Assembly (NCBI RefSeq): GCF_020539505.1
Contig: NZ_JACDXW010000001.1
Location: 649,720 to 713,719 of the forward strand
DNA length: 64,000 nt
Direction: 5' to 3'
Source: Mesopusillimonas faecipullorum
GTDB taxonomy: Bacteria; Pseudomonadota; Gammaproteobacteria; Burkholderiales; Burkholderiaceae_B
Shown here: positions 1 through 9,137 of the stretch, one piece after another
Position numbering within the stretch: position 1 is the first letter of the stretch
Layout: the number at the start of each line of letters is the position of its first letter
The notes under the pieces: model-generated
Seen by the model: the letters and a program-made list of their open reading frames with translations, nothing else
Told to the model about the DNA's origin: nothing
Databases searched by the model: none
Program-made: the position numbers and the translations under genes

Positions 1-1211
1 CACAAGGTAATCATGGGTGCACGCAAGGGGCGGTCGGTTTTGGGGCGCAAAGCCTTAAGATCGGCCCATTTCAAGGGCGCCCCCATGTATTGCTCCACCA
101 GGGTGGCCCAACGCATTTCTTCAGGCGAACACAAATTCAGAGCCAAACCTTTTTGCTCGCCACGCCCGCTACGGCCTATGCGGTGCACGTGTACCTCGGT
201 GTCTTTGGTCACGTCCACATTGATCACGACATCCAGACTTTGAATATCCAAGCCTCGGGCGGCCACATCGGTGGCAACCAAGACCGCGCAGCTTCGGTTG
301 GCAAACTGAATCAGTATTTCGTCGCGCTCGCGTTGCTCAAGGTCACCATTCAACGCATGGGCACTAATGCCCAGCGCTCGTAAGTGCTCGACCAAATCGT
401 GACTGCGGCTTTTGGTATTGCAAAAAGCCAGCGTGGAAGTCGGGCGAAAATGTGCAAGCAGGCTTGCAACGGCTTCCAACCTTTCGGCTTCCTTGATCTC
501 GTAGAAAATCTGTTCGATGCGGCTGCTGTCTGCACCCGCCTCTACCTTGACCTCGACAGGACTACGCAGAAAGCGCGCGCTGAGCTTACGAATGTTTTCA
601 GGATAAGTGGCCGAGAACAGTAGCGTCTGGCGCTTACTGGGGCAGCGCGAGGCAATAGCAACGATGTCGTCGTTAAAGCCCATATCTATCATGCGATCGG
701 CCTCGTCCAGCACCAGCATGTTAAGACGCGACAGGTTCAGACTACCGCGGCCCAAGTGGTCTTGAATGCGACCCGGCGTGCCCACAACCACATGGGCGCC
801 ATAGGCCAGGGACTCTGCCTGCGGCCGAATAGCCACCCCGCCACACAAGGTCAGCACTTTTACATTGGGAATCTGGCGAGCCAGGCGACGCAGCTCTTGC
901 GCAACTTGGTCGGCCAGCTCTCGTGTGGGGCAAATGACCAACGCTTGCGGCGCCACGCGCTGAACATCCAGCTTTTGCAATACACCCAAGCCAAAAGCTG
1001 CTGTCTTGCCGCTGCCCGTTTGGGCTTGGGCAATCAAGTCGCGACCTTCCAAAATAAGCGGCAGGCTTTGCGCTTGAATGGGTGTCATGTGCTCAAAGCC
1101 TAGACTTTGCAGGTTGCTTAGCAAAGCGGGCGAGAGGGCCAATGAGGAAAACAATGTGGTGGTCAATTTAGGCTTGGGGCTGGTTGAGGGAATGGAATGG
1201 CGGCCAGACAA
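1..1211 (-). CDS. dbpA: ATP-dependent RNA helicase DbpA (C-terminus beyond window)
   Basis: The minus strand encodes a DEAD-box helicase that runs off the left edge. The visible part has the Q motif (GFEHMTPIQ), motif I (AQTGSGKT), PTRELA, TPGR, DEAD in the form LDEADRMID, SAT, and the second RecA domain with ATDVAARGLD and HRIGRSGR. The N-terminus (LFSSLALSPALLSNLQ) is typical of DbpA, which acts in 50S assembly through 23S helix 92. The DbpA-specific C-terminal RNA-binding domain would lie outside the window, so RhlE-like alternatives are not fully excluded. I chose a TTG start because AAAGGAG lies seven bases upstream; a second in-frame TTG lies closer to the conserved region. No ATG precedes the Q motif in frame. 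Confidence 0.85.
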   Translation of the reverse strand, partial: MSGRHSIPSTSPKPKLTTTLFSSLALSPALLSNLQSLGFEHMTPIQAQSLPLILEGRDLIAQAQTGSGKTAAFGLGVLQKLDVQRVAPQALVICPTRELADQVAQELRRLARQIPNVKVLTLCGGVAIRPQAESLAYGAHVVVGTPGRIQDHLGRGSLNLSRLNMLVLDEADRMIDMGFNDDIVAIASRCPSKRQTLLFSATYPENIRKLSARFLRSPVEVKVEAGADSSRIEQIFYEIKEAERLEAVASLLAHFRPTSTLAFCNTKSRSHDLVEHLRALGISAHALNGDLEQRERDEILIQFANRSCAVLVATDVAARGLDIQSLDVVINVDVTKDTEVHVHRIGRSGRGEQKGLALNLCSPEEMRWATLVEQYMGAPLKWADLKALRPKTDRPLRAPMITL

Positions 1212-1319
1212 TGGCAGGCTCCTTTGTAGAAAGAGCCCGCCTATCAATTCTGTGCCATGAGACAGCTATAGTAGTCCCGATTAGACACCAATCCCTAACG
1301 CTAGCCCGGCACCACCGCC

Positions 1320-3449
1320 TTATTTCTGCTTCATGATGGTGTCATGATCGAAGTTTTTGTACTTCTCCCTAATCTCTGCAAAAACCACCCACGGATAATA
1401 TTGCTCGGGCTTGATCACATGCTTGTTCACTGGGTAGAAGTAATTTTTGTAACCCCCGTAATTGCCAAAATCTTCAGTGGTGCATCGTCGCTCCCTCGTA
1501 TTGTCATCACAGTAGCTGGACTTCGATATACGGAAATCACGCTCTTTAGAAGCGGGACGCGCATAATTGCGCTGCGAGTAATAAAAAATTATGGGAGGGC
1601 GTGTGTCGATGTAGGGTTCGTAGGTTTGCACAGTATTTGCAAGCCAGAAGTTGAACTTAGGTGCGTTCTTCAGTCCCGACACATCGTAAAAACCTTGGGC
1701 TGGCCCACCGAAGCTGGTGATATAGCTTTTGAATGACAAGCCCCGCGCCTTGGACTCTTTAAAGAAGGGTTCTTCCACATCAACGCGTAAAGGCACTTCC
1801 CAGGCTTGATCACCCATAGCTTTGATAGCAGCGGGAAACTTGTCAGGCGAATTCATGAGCATGTCGTCACCGCGCCATGTACCATAATAATCAGCAAGCG
1901 ACGGGTGTGCCCACCATGCATAGTCGGTGCGCAAGTCTATATACACCATTTCATCCGGCAAGGGCTTAACGTCTATCTGAGCAAACACTTTGTCGTACTG
2001 AATAGCGGCCTGGCACAGTTCTTGAAGATAGGTTTCATCTATGGCTTGCCCTTCAAGATATTTCAAAGACAAGAGGCGCATCACTTTCAAAGTGATGATG
2101 TACATCTGGAACATGCGTAATGACGCGACATAACGCTTGAACAAGTTCTCTGATGCTTTGCCGTAAAAATGCACAGCGTTACTGCGTTGTATGGACCGGT
2201 TCAAGGCATCTATTACGGTATTGCCTTTACCCAACTGCCCCGGAAACCCAATAAACAGTTGAGCGATGTTGTAGGGCGTTTTACCCAGGTTTTTATCGAT
2301 AGCTTCGCGAATTTGAGCTGCACGCAATTGGTAGTCTTTTAAGTTTTCGTACTTTTGCAAAGCCCGCATATCGTTGCTGATGTTATAGCACTCGCGAATC
2401 AGGTCGTTAACCGGGCCGACCGTGTCATTCAAGTCTTTGTCATCCAGTTTTTTGAGCAGTGCATTCACATCGCTAACCACAATGGCCACTTGTGCAGAAA
2501 GCTCAGCAATCGCCTTTTCCATAGGGTCTGTGGTGGTAAAAACACCAAACTTCACCAACCAGCCACCAAAGAACTCCTCTTTCTCTTCATCACTCAGTGA
2601 GCCGTTAATAAAGTCGAGCAGTTTTTTCCCGAAAAAACTGACGACCCCCATGGGATCCAGAGCCAAGCCGCCTGACTGCAAGGGAGAGGCAAAAGACACC
2701 GCTTGTGACAACATGGGCTCGGCGTATGCCTGAGCAACCAGATCGTCAATATAAGCATCCAGGCTCATGCCTGCCTGTTGCCTGCTTGCATGGAAAACAT
2801 CCAGCGCGAAATCGCTGTGCCCAGCTAAAGGCATTTGTATGGGCGTATTTCGCTCCAGCCCCAGAAAGTCTTGCAATCTGTCCTCGGCCTGCGAGTAGCG
2901 CCAACCGGTGGCCAAGCGCAAACGATCTACCAAGGTAGTAAGGGCATTGACATAAATCGGTTCGTCATCCACGAACTCGCGCCCGATTTCGTAGGCCGAC
3001 AAATCGCCATTGCTGGTTTTTGCGACGATGCGCATACCCGAGCGCGCCTGACCTGAAATCGTGTAATAACCCCGCGCATCCGTCATCGTCTGACCTATCA
3101 GCACGCCATCGTGGGTATAGGCTGCAACCGCAATAGGATAAGACCCTTCGTACTCAACCAGCCCCAGAATCTGAGCATTGACCAGCGCCAAGGGATCCAG
3201 GCTCAAGTCGTAGGCGTCTCCAAACGGGGTATCGCTCACGTCAGCGGCCAATGACTCCTCGCCTTCCAGCGTCCACGGACCTGCCTGCGGCTCTGAGCCT
3301 CTAGCGCTATTGCTATCACTGTCGCCATCCCCTCCGCAGGCCGACAAGGCCATGAGAGCGGGTGTCAGCAAACCCATTTTCAGAAGCCGACGCTTCGTTA
3401 AAGAGGGGGCTAGATCTTGATCTATTGCTTGTGCTTTGAGTTGACGCAT
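1320..3449 (-). CDS. Large putative lipoprotein of unknown function
   Basis: This 709-residue protein starts with a signal sequence that has a twin-arginine stretch (KRRLLKMG) and ends in a lipobox, LSAC followed by GG. It is therefore probably a lipid-anchored envelope protein, possibly exported by Tat. A Ser/Asp/Gly-rich linker follows, then a region (about residues 90-150) with a transthyretin/Ig-like feel (ARGYYTISG), a long mostly helical middle, and an aromatic-rich, Tyr/Trp-heavy C-terminal third. I recognise no catalytic motif and do not assign a function. It is monocistronic, between dbpA and a small membrane protein on the same strand. The base composition is slightly more AT-rich than the metabolic genes further right, which fits an accessory gene. 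Confidence 0.75.
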   Translation of the reverse strand: MRQLKAQAIDQDLAPSLTKRRLLKMGLLTPALMALSACGGDGDSDSNSARGSEPQAGPWTLEGEESLAADVSDTPFGDAYDLSLDPLALVNAQILGLVEYEGSYPIAVAAYTHDGVLIGQTMTDARGYYTISGQARSGMRIVAKTSNGDLSAYEIGREFVDDEPIYVNALTTLVDRLRLATGWRYSQAEDRLQDFLGLERNTPIQMPLAGHSDFALDVFHASRQQAGMSLDAYIDDLVAQAYAEPMLSQAVSFASPLQSGGLALDPMGVVSFFGKKLLDFINGSLSDEEKEEFFGGWLVKFGVFTTTDPMEKAIAELSAQVAIVVSDVNALLKKLDDKDLNDTVGPVNDLIRECYNISNDMRALQKYENLKDYQLRAAQIREAIDKNLGKTPYNIAQLFIGFPGQLGKGNTVIDALNRSIQRSNAVHFYGKASENLFKRYVASLRMFQMYIITLKVMRLLSLKYLEGQAIDETYLQELCQAAIQYDKVFAQIDVKPLPDEMVYIDLRTDYAWWAHPSLADYYGTWRGDDMLMNSPDKFPAAIKAMGDQAWEVPLRVDVEEPFFKESKARGLSFKSYITSFGGPAQGFYDVSGLKNAPKFNFWLANTVQTYEPYIDTRPPIIFYYSQRNYARPASKERDFRISKSSYCDDNTRERRCTTEDFGNYGGYKNYFYPVNKHVIKPEQYYPWVVFAEIREKYKNFDHDTIMKQK

Positions 3450-3589
3450 GATGATTCTCTACCAGAGTATGTGGCGCGGATAAGCCCGAGTTCAGCCTGA
3501 GCTTTTGCGCGGCCACCACGAATCATCATTAGAAATTAAGCCGGTGCGCAGGAGAATCGCTAGAAGTGGTGATTTGAAGAAAAATTCAC

Positions 3590-4372
3590 TTACTTCTTGG
3601 CCTCAAAAACCTTTCCATTTTCGGGAAAATAAATCCCCTCTTTGTTCACATGCAACACCATGACGCCCGTTGTTGATTCAAAACACGACGCCGGCTGCCA
3701 CTCGCTGGGCTTGAACCATGCATAAGGGGGCTCTAGGCGATATTCATCAGCGATCCACTTATCGGGATACTGCATAAACAGCACATAGCCCGCGGGGCAC
3801 AACATGCTGCCTTCATCGCTTTCCAGTTGATAGGGCTGCACCAGCTCCAGGCTCAGGCCGGTTCCCTCTACGGACATGGCATAGGCCGGCACGCCCGCTA
3901 CCTCGGTCACTTGCGAAAAGCGAACGGCGGTCAAACCCATTAGGGGATCGTTATGTGGCAAGTCCACATAATTTTCGGGATCGCCTCGGTTGATCAAGCT
4001 GCCGGCGGGGATTTCCAGCTCTCCGAAGCGTGCGCTGTGAGCAAGCGTGGTGTAGCGGCGTACCGTTTCTTCGTGGCGCAGCTTATCGGTTTTGTAATCT
4101 ACGTAATAGATTTGCAGGTAGATTAAGGCCACAAAAGACACGTAGGCAAAAACGATAAAAACGAGCACGCTTGTTATAGGGCGTAAGGGCGGACGTGGCT
4201 TGCCTTGCTTAGCTTTAAAGCATCGCCATCCTCCCCATAACGCAAGCCAAACGCCTAAAAGTATGGCCAGACCGGTTATGAGATAAACAATTAAATAAAT
4301 CCCACCCACCGCCGCATTCAAGCCTATCTGCTGAACAGCAAGAGCTGAGCTAGCTGCAAAAAAACTACCCAC
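3590..4372 (-). CDS. Hypothetical inner-membrane protein with periplasmic domain
   Basis: The gene is unrecognised. The N-terminal 110 residues carry two or three hydrophobic segments (around IYLIVYLITGLAILLG and VLVFIVFAYVSFVALIYL). About 150 hydrophilic residues follow, with several conserved-looking aromatic and Cys residues (MLCPAGYVLFM, ASCFESTTGV). Membrane anchoring with a soluble C-terminal domain is the likely topology. I chose the GTG start because AAGGTG lies eight to nine bases upstream; the frame stays open to another GTG at 4465 that has no ribosome binding site. It is divergent from the BCCT pseudogene, with a 10-bp inverted repeat between them. Confidence 0.6.
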   Translation of the reverse strand: MGSFFAASSALAVQQIGLNAAVGGIYLIVYLITGLAILLGVWLALWGGWRCFKAKQGKPRPPLRPITSVLVFIVFAYVSFVALIYLQIYYVDYKTDKLRHEETVRRYTTLAHSARFGELEIPAGSLINRGDPENYVDLPHNDPLMGLTAVRFSQVTEVAGVPAYAMSVEGTGLSLELVQPYQLESDEGSMLCPAGYVLFMQYPDKWIADEYRLEPPYAWFKPSEWQPASCFESTTGVMVLHVNKEGIYFPENGKVFEAKK

Positions 4373-4451
4373 GTGTAAAAGCACCTTAAGAGAATTCCGA
4401 CTAACCCCGCATAGGGCGACAACACCTGAAACACTAGGCGCGAAGCGGCTT

Positions 4452-4488
4452 GGGGATAGGCCCACATTGTAAGAGTTTGCCTATCCCC
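4452..4488. repeat. Perfect 10-bp inverted repeat in a divergent intergenic region
   Basis: GGGGATAGGC and GCCTATCCCC flank a 17-base spacer. The repeat lies between the hypothetical membrane gene (minus) and the BCCT pseudogene (plus). No T-run follows on either strand, so an operator or an mRNA hairpin is more likely than a terminator. Function unknown. Confidence 0.55.
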
Positions 4489-4566
4489 GCTTGTAACAGC
4501 AGCGTAGAATCGCATACACCCTCTTCAAAAACGGGGCGTGCTGCGCTCTGATCAAGGAGTCCTGCC

Positions 4567-6656
4567 GTGCCTATCCAGCCCCCAACAAACGAACCACCAG
4601 ACGCTGATAAACGTAGCCATAGCGGGGCGGAAGCAGCCAGACTGAACTCACCGTTAGAACGCAGTCGCTTTAGCGGCACTGCACTGCGGCACGAATACCC
4701 AGAAGAAGACAACACGCCGGTCTCGCGCAGCGACCTGAGTAAGGGGCCGCAAGAACTACTTGAATACCGTACCGCCCACATCAGCTGGAGCGTGTTGATT
4801 GTCTCTTCAATCGTGATCCTCCTATTTTCCGTCTGGGCAATTTTTTTACCGGAGGACGCACGTGTCTCGATGAAATCCACGGTGGATTGGATCGCTTCTA
4901 ATCTGGGCTGGTATTACGTCGTCACCATGACCCTGGTGATAGGGTTCGTGGTGTGGGTAGCGCTTTCCAAAGAAGGCGATGTACGACTGGGCCCCGACCA
5001 CTCTCGGCCGCAATACAAGTTGGTGACCTGGGTGGCTATGTTGTTCGCCGCCGGTGTGGGCATAGACATGCTGTTCTATTCGGTGACCGGGCCTGTCGTG
5101 CAGTATTTGTATCCCCCTTCAGGGGTAGGCGGCTCTTACGACGCCAGGCAAGATGCCGTGGTCTGGACCATGTTCCACTATGGCGTTGCGGGGTGGTGCT
5201 GCTTAGCGTGGGCTTCTCGTTGATCTTTGGCCTGGAAGACGGCCTGGCTTTGCAGATAGCGTTGGTGATCGGTGCGGTAGTGCTAACCATAGGCGCCACG
5301 ACCTCTGGCGTGGACCGCGGCATACGCTGGATCTCTGAGCTGAACCTGTGGAGCGCGGTCGCGATGATGGTCTATATCCTGTTTTTCGGGGAGACCGCTT
5401 TTCTGCTGAACGCGCTGGTAGAGAACATTGGGCGCTTCATTGTCACCTTCCCCGCCCGCACCTTGCAGACCTTTGCTTATGAGCCGGATGGTTCCGAGTG
5501 GATGGCCGGATGGACGCTGTTCTTCTGGGCGTTCTGGCTGGCCTGGGGCCCATTCGTAGGGGTATTCCTGGCCCGTATTTCGCGGGGTCGCACACTGCGC
5601 GAGTTCGTCATTGCCGCCATCACCGCCCCCGTGCTGTGCGATTTTTTCATCGTTTCTTTGTTCGGAAACTCTGCGCTTTTTCACGTACTGCAAGGCAATT
5701 TAACGTTTGCCGAACTGGCTATTCAAAGCCCCGAAAGGGGCTGGTACGCCTTGCTGGAAATGTTCCCGGGAGCCATGTTCTTGATAGGTTTGGCCACCTT
5801 GTCGGGCTTGCTGTTCTACCTGACCAGTGCCAACTCGGGCGCCATGGTGATGTCCAATTTCTCGGCTTCCATACCCGACCCGTCACAAGACGGGCCTAAA
5901 TGGCTGCGCATATTCTGGGCGGTGTTAACTGCGGTACTGACGGTAGCCATGCTGCTAGCCGGCGGCGTTACCACTATGGAATACGCAACGCTTATCTTTG
6001 CCCTGCCGGTCACCATCATCGCCTATCTGATCATGGCGTCTTTTTATAAGGTGCTGCGTATGGAACGCGCCGAGCGAGAAGGCCGCGTCTTACGTCGGCC
6101 CACGGTTGCCCCCATAGGCGGTCACGTGCCAGAACGCTCTTGGAAACAACGGCTTGAGCAACTGCGCTCATTCCCCACTCTGCGGCAGGTAACACAGTTT
6201 CTGGATCGCACCGTGCGCCCCGCGCTGAACGACCTGGCCGCCGAGTTTCGCAAACAAGGCTACGACGTCGAGCAAACCACCATGGTCGACGATTACGGAG
6301 TTGAAGAACCCGTGCTGCGTGTGACCATGGAAAGTTTCCGGGCCTTTCATTACCAAGTGGCTATTGTTGAAGCACCGGTGCCTATGTTCAGTGGCCGTAT
6401 GTCACGCGAAATCGACGTGTACTACCGGCTTGAAGTGTTTACCCAAACCGGCTCGGGCGGCTACGACCTGATGGGCCTGACCCGCCAACAAGTGATTGAT
6501 GACGTGCTGGAACGCTACGAAACCCACCTGGCTTTCTTGACGCATTCTTCTGAAACCGCCACGGCGTCAGTGCTGACGCCGGCTGTGGTGCCTAAAGACG
6601 AGCAGGCTGTGGTGCCTAAGGATGCGGGGGATGTGCAGGATCTTGAGGGTAAATAA
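4567..6656 (+). pseudogene. BCCT (betaine/choline/carnitine) transporter, internally deleted and frameshifted
   Basis: The first frame encodes a hydrophilic N-terminal extension of about 70 residues and the first BCCT membrane helices, up to TMFHYGVAGW, then stops within seven codons. The homology resumes in another frame at SLIFGLEDGLALQIALV and continues through SGVDRGIRWISELNLW, the conserved GWTLFFWAFWLAWGPFVG and ARISRGRT segments, and a BetT-type cytosolic tail of about 150 residues. By comparison with the family, the junction near 5197-5207 is not a simple frameshift. About 60 residues that normally lie between the HYG.GW helix and the LLFG loop are missing, so one to two membrane helices are lost. 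The product should not transport. A sequencing or assembly error is the alternative. Confidence 0.8.
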
Positions 6657-7036
6657 AGGGGGCTTTGATGTATGGAAATACAGCCTGTCAATTTATTCTT
6701 TGAGTTCTTACCTAGTGAACTACCTTTGTCAGGATATAAGTAGCCGCTCCTTTGCTTACTTGTCGTTGCAGCGCTCCAGCACTTCCGTACCTCGCTTCAG
6801 GTGATCGCCGGAGAATTTTGTTGCGAGCCCGGCCACACTTGGCTACGGCAAACTGCTTTCAACGCTTTTCTGGATATGCCGATGCATGATGAGAGGCGGG
6901 CATACTTGAAGCTGCTCGAGACTATGAGTTCGTAAAGTCTACCGACCCAGAACTCTAGTCCTTGATCAGCCCCCACTTGCCTCAGCAATGAAATAGCATT
7001 GTGCAATGATGGATTTACTATAGAGAAAAGCAAACA
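6657..7036. other. Intergenic stretch without a convincing gene
   Basis: About 380 bases between the BCCT pseudogene and marC. A plus-strand frame without a start codon can be read from about 6740 to 6935. It ends in an acidic helical-looking peptide (MHDERRAYLKLLETM), which may be the decayed tail of an unidentified gene. Nothing else supported was seen. Confidence 0.4.
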
Positions 7037-7723
7037 ATGACCGAACAAATCACCCAATTAGTGCACATCATCAGCCTAGGTGTGGCCATGCTGCTGCCAT
7101 TAGCCAACCCACTGACATCCATGACCATGCTGCTATCGCTGGGCGAAAACATACCTCGGCCCGAGCTGCATCGCCAAGTTCGGCAAGGTGCGTTCTACGT
7201 CGCACTCATCATGCTTGTCACGTATTTTTTGGGCACATGGCTTATTCACGCACTGGGCATTTCACTGCCCGGCATCGGTATCGCAGGCGGAATGATCGTT
7301 GCCTTTATCGGCTTCAACATGCTGTTTCCCAGCAGCACGGCCGCCAACAACCCGCCTACTACCAGCGACGCGCCCCCACCGTCTTCGTCCCAGAGGGTGC
7401 CAAGTATTGCGTTCGTTCCACTAGCACTACCCGGCACCGCTGGCCCCGGCACGATCGCCATGATCATTAGCGCCTCGCCCAAAGTATCCAGCCTGAACCC
7501 ACATCCGGCCGACTGGGTGTTGATCGTAGCGCCCATCATCATTGCCGCGCTGTTTGGCGCTTTGTTCTATGTCTGCCTACGATCAGCCGGCCGGCTTGTT
7601 CGCTTTCTGGGCCACGATGGCATTGACGCAATTTCGCGCATCATGGGTTTTCTACTAGTGTGTATGGGCGTGCAACTCGTCATCAACGGTGTCCTGGAAA
7701 TCGTGCAACATGGCGTAATGTAG
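7037..7723 (+). CDS. MarC family membrane protein
   Basis: This 228-residue polytopic protein has about six hydrophobic segments and the features of the MarC (UPF0056/NAAT) family. These include an early LLPLANPLTSM segment, the conserved Gly-rich helix GIAGGMIVAFIGFNML, the second-half counterpart FVPLALPGTAGPGTIAMII, and a C-terminal RIMGFLLVCMGVQLVINGV helix. The two halves show the internal N-P/P-G-P pseudo-symmetry of the family. The central loop is rich in Pro and Ser. MarC proteins are inner-membrane proteins of unsettled function; the link to multiple antibiotic resistance has been withdrawn, and an amino-acid transporter role is suggested for some relatives. It is a single gene. Confidence 0.85.
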   Translation: MTEQITQLVHIISLGVAMLLPLANPLTSMTMLLSLGENIPRPELHRQVRQGAFYVALIMLVTYFLGTWLIHALGISLPGIGIAGGMIVAFIGFNMLFPSSTAANNPPTTSDAPPPSSSQRVPSIAFVPLALPGTAGPGTIAMIISASPKVSSLNPHPADWVLIVAPIIIAALFGALFYVCLRSAGRLVRFLGHDGIDAISRIMGFLLVCMGVQLVINGVLEIVQHGVM

Positions 7724-7861
7724 TAAGTTTGCGCCAGAACGGGCTGACGAAATTTATCAGCGCAATCATTCTGATGCTACCTCGATGAATGCTTTACCTT
7801 AACCAAGCCGCCTCCTCGATTTCGTGGGCGATTCACTCAACTAGTTAATGGTTTTCTCGGC

Positions 7862-8059
7862 ATGAAAGTATTTAAAAGCTTCCTCATTTGGGTTTTTGGC
7901 CTCTCTTGCGGACTATCCGTCGCCAGCTGGCTAATAGCTAGTGAGCGGATTGGTGATGCCATAGTGTTTGTCTATCTTTCCAATGGCTTTGCAGTCTTAA
8001 TTTTCATAATCCTGATGTATTTCCTCTGGAACAGCGTTATGAAACAGAAGAAAAATTAG
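7862..8059 (+). CDS. Small two-helix membrane protein, unknown
   Basis: A 65-residue ORF with two hydrophobic helices (FLIWVFGLSCGLSVASWLI and VFVYLSNGFAVLIFIILMYF) and a basic C-terminus (KQKKN). The start has only weak upstream purines. I recognise no family. The hydrophobicity pattern and termination in a Lys-rich tail make it a plausible genuine small membrane protein. It stands between marC and the ankyrin gene, in a low-GC patch. Confidence 0.5.
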   Translation: MKVFKSFLIWVFGLSCGLSVASWLIASERIGDAIVFVYLSNGFAVLIFIILMYFLWNSVMKQKKN

Positions 8060-8122
8060 GGTTTTCTTCGATGCGCGTACCATAGGTACACAACGCTCAC
8101 GCCCCAAAAAGATGACCTCACC

Positions 8123-8611
8123 ATGACTCACGAGACTGATCTTGATCAGTTTTGCTCGGCTTTGGAGAATGCAGATGTCTCTGCTGCGCGTGCTTTGCTT
8201 CTGCGCGATCCCAGACTAGCAGTTGCTGTCCTGCCGGATGACTGGCCCGTGTTTCTTCTCCAGTCTGTTTACCCGAAAGCCGAGATCATCGACCTGATGA
8301 TCGAGCATGGTGCAAACCCGAATGTACGCAATGCCAGGGGAGAAACACTTCTACACTTGACTGGTGACCCTGACGCGATCCGCAAGCTGGTGTCGGTCGG
8401 CGCTGATATCAACGCCCTAGATCATCAAGGCCACACACCGATGATGGCACACGCACCATATCCTGAGACCGGACCGGACGCGATTTATACACTGTGGACT
8501 GAAGGGGCTGATTCGACTATAGAAGGTCATGACGGGGAGACTGTTTTCACGCTTCTTCCCGAAGGTGCGCTCTATGACCAGTTACGGCATACATTGAGCG
8601 GTAACAACTAA
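8123..8611 (+). CDS. Ankyrin-repeat protein
   Basis: A 162-residue cytosolic protein without a signal peptide. It contains degenerate ankyrin repeats: EIIDLMIEHGANPNVRNARGETLLHLT, split as helix plus the GANPN turn (about residues 54-80), DAIRKLVSVGADINALDHQGHTP (about 83-106), and a last one with TLWTEGADSTIEGHDGETV. The GADINA/GANPNV turns with downstream G-x-T-x-L/M are the diagnostic elements. The gene stands alone and is followed by a strong terminator. Ankyrin proteins mediate protein-protein contacts; the partner is not evident from the neighbours. Confidence 0.8.
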   Translation: MTHETDLDQFCSALENADVSAARALLLRDPRLAVAVLPDDWPVFLLQSVYPKAEIIDLMIEHGANPNVRNARGETLLHLTGDPDAIRKLVSVGADINALDHQGHTPMMAHAPYPETGPDAIYTLWTEGADSTIEGHDGETVFTLLPEGALYDQLRHTLSGNN

Positions 8612-8640
8612 AACGAGCTTGCGCCGCTACCACGTCAAGG

Positions 8641-8700
8641 CGACAGACTTTATTTCTCCTCTTCACTTTGAAATGAAGAAATAAAGTCTGTCGTTTTTTT
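8641..8700 (+). terminator. Strong intrinsic terminator after the ankyrin gene
   Basis: A perfect 17-bp stem (CGACAGACTTTATTTCT / AGAAATAAAGTCTGTCG) is followed directly by seven T residues. A further copy of the outer stem sequence, AAGTCTGTCG, occurs at 8732-8741, so the arm may belong to a small local repeat. Confidence 0.85.
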
Positions 8701-8809
8701 CACGGAAGAAAAAATTAGAAAATTCGAACTGAAGTCTGTCGGGATGCGATGTATTGCTGAGTAACCAAACTCGGTCTGACACGCATTACCCGCGTTATTC
8801 GCGTCAAGA

Positions 8810-8953
8810 TCAGATGTCACGCCAGCGCGTCAACACCATTCCATCAGGTGTCGTCGTGTAGATAAGTTCGGCCGGTTCAAACTTAAGCTTCGGTGCTGCT
8901 TCCGTGGGCTGGTAGTATCTGATGAGCCAAGCAATGCCGAACCACTGGTACAT
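8810..8953 (-). CDS. Possible 47-residue hypothetical protein or gene remnant
   Basis: The minus strand can encode a 47-residue peptide starting MYQWFGIAWL and ending VLTRWRDI. The same frame is open for about 18 further codons upstream, without an ATG. The composition is protein-like (balanced acidic and basic residues, aromatic N-terminus), but no family is recognised. It may be the C-terminal remnant of a lost gene. Confidence 0.25.
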   Translation of the reverse strand: MYQWFGIAWLIRYYQPTEAAPKLKFEPAELIYTTTPDGMVLTRWRDI

Positions 8954-9137
8954 CTTAGAAGTCAAGGCGGTAAGTCTATCGGTAATCCCCCACCAACCCG
9001 CAGTTCGTCACAGACATGGCTGTACTGTACCTCCGTACCCTATTCGGCGCAGCAACCAATTTCCTCTCCGGCAGAATGAGCCCTTCCTGAAGCATCTAGC
9101 GGCTGTGGTAGAACCGCTCTCACCCTTGGTAGGACAC

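Noticed and set aside
6740..6935. Plus-strand frame ending in DERRAYLKLLETM as a small gene
   Set aside because: No start codon with a ribosome binding site and no recognised family; listed only as a possible remnant.
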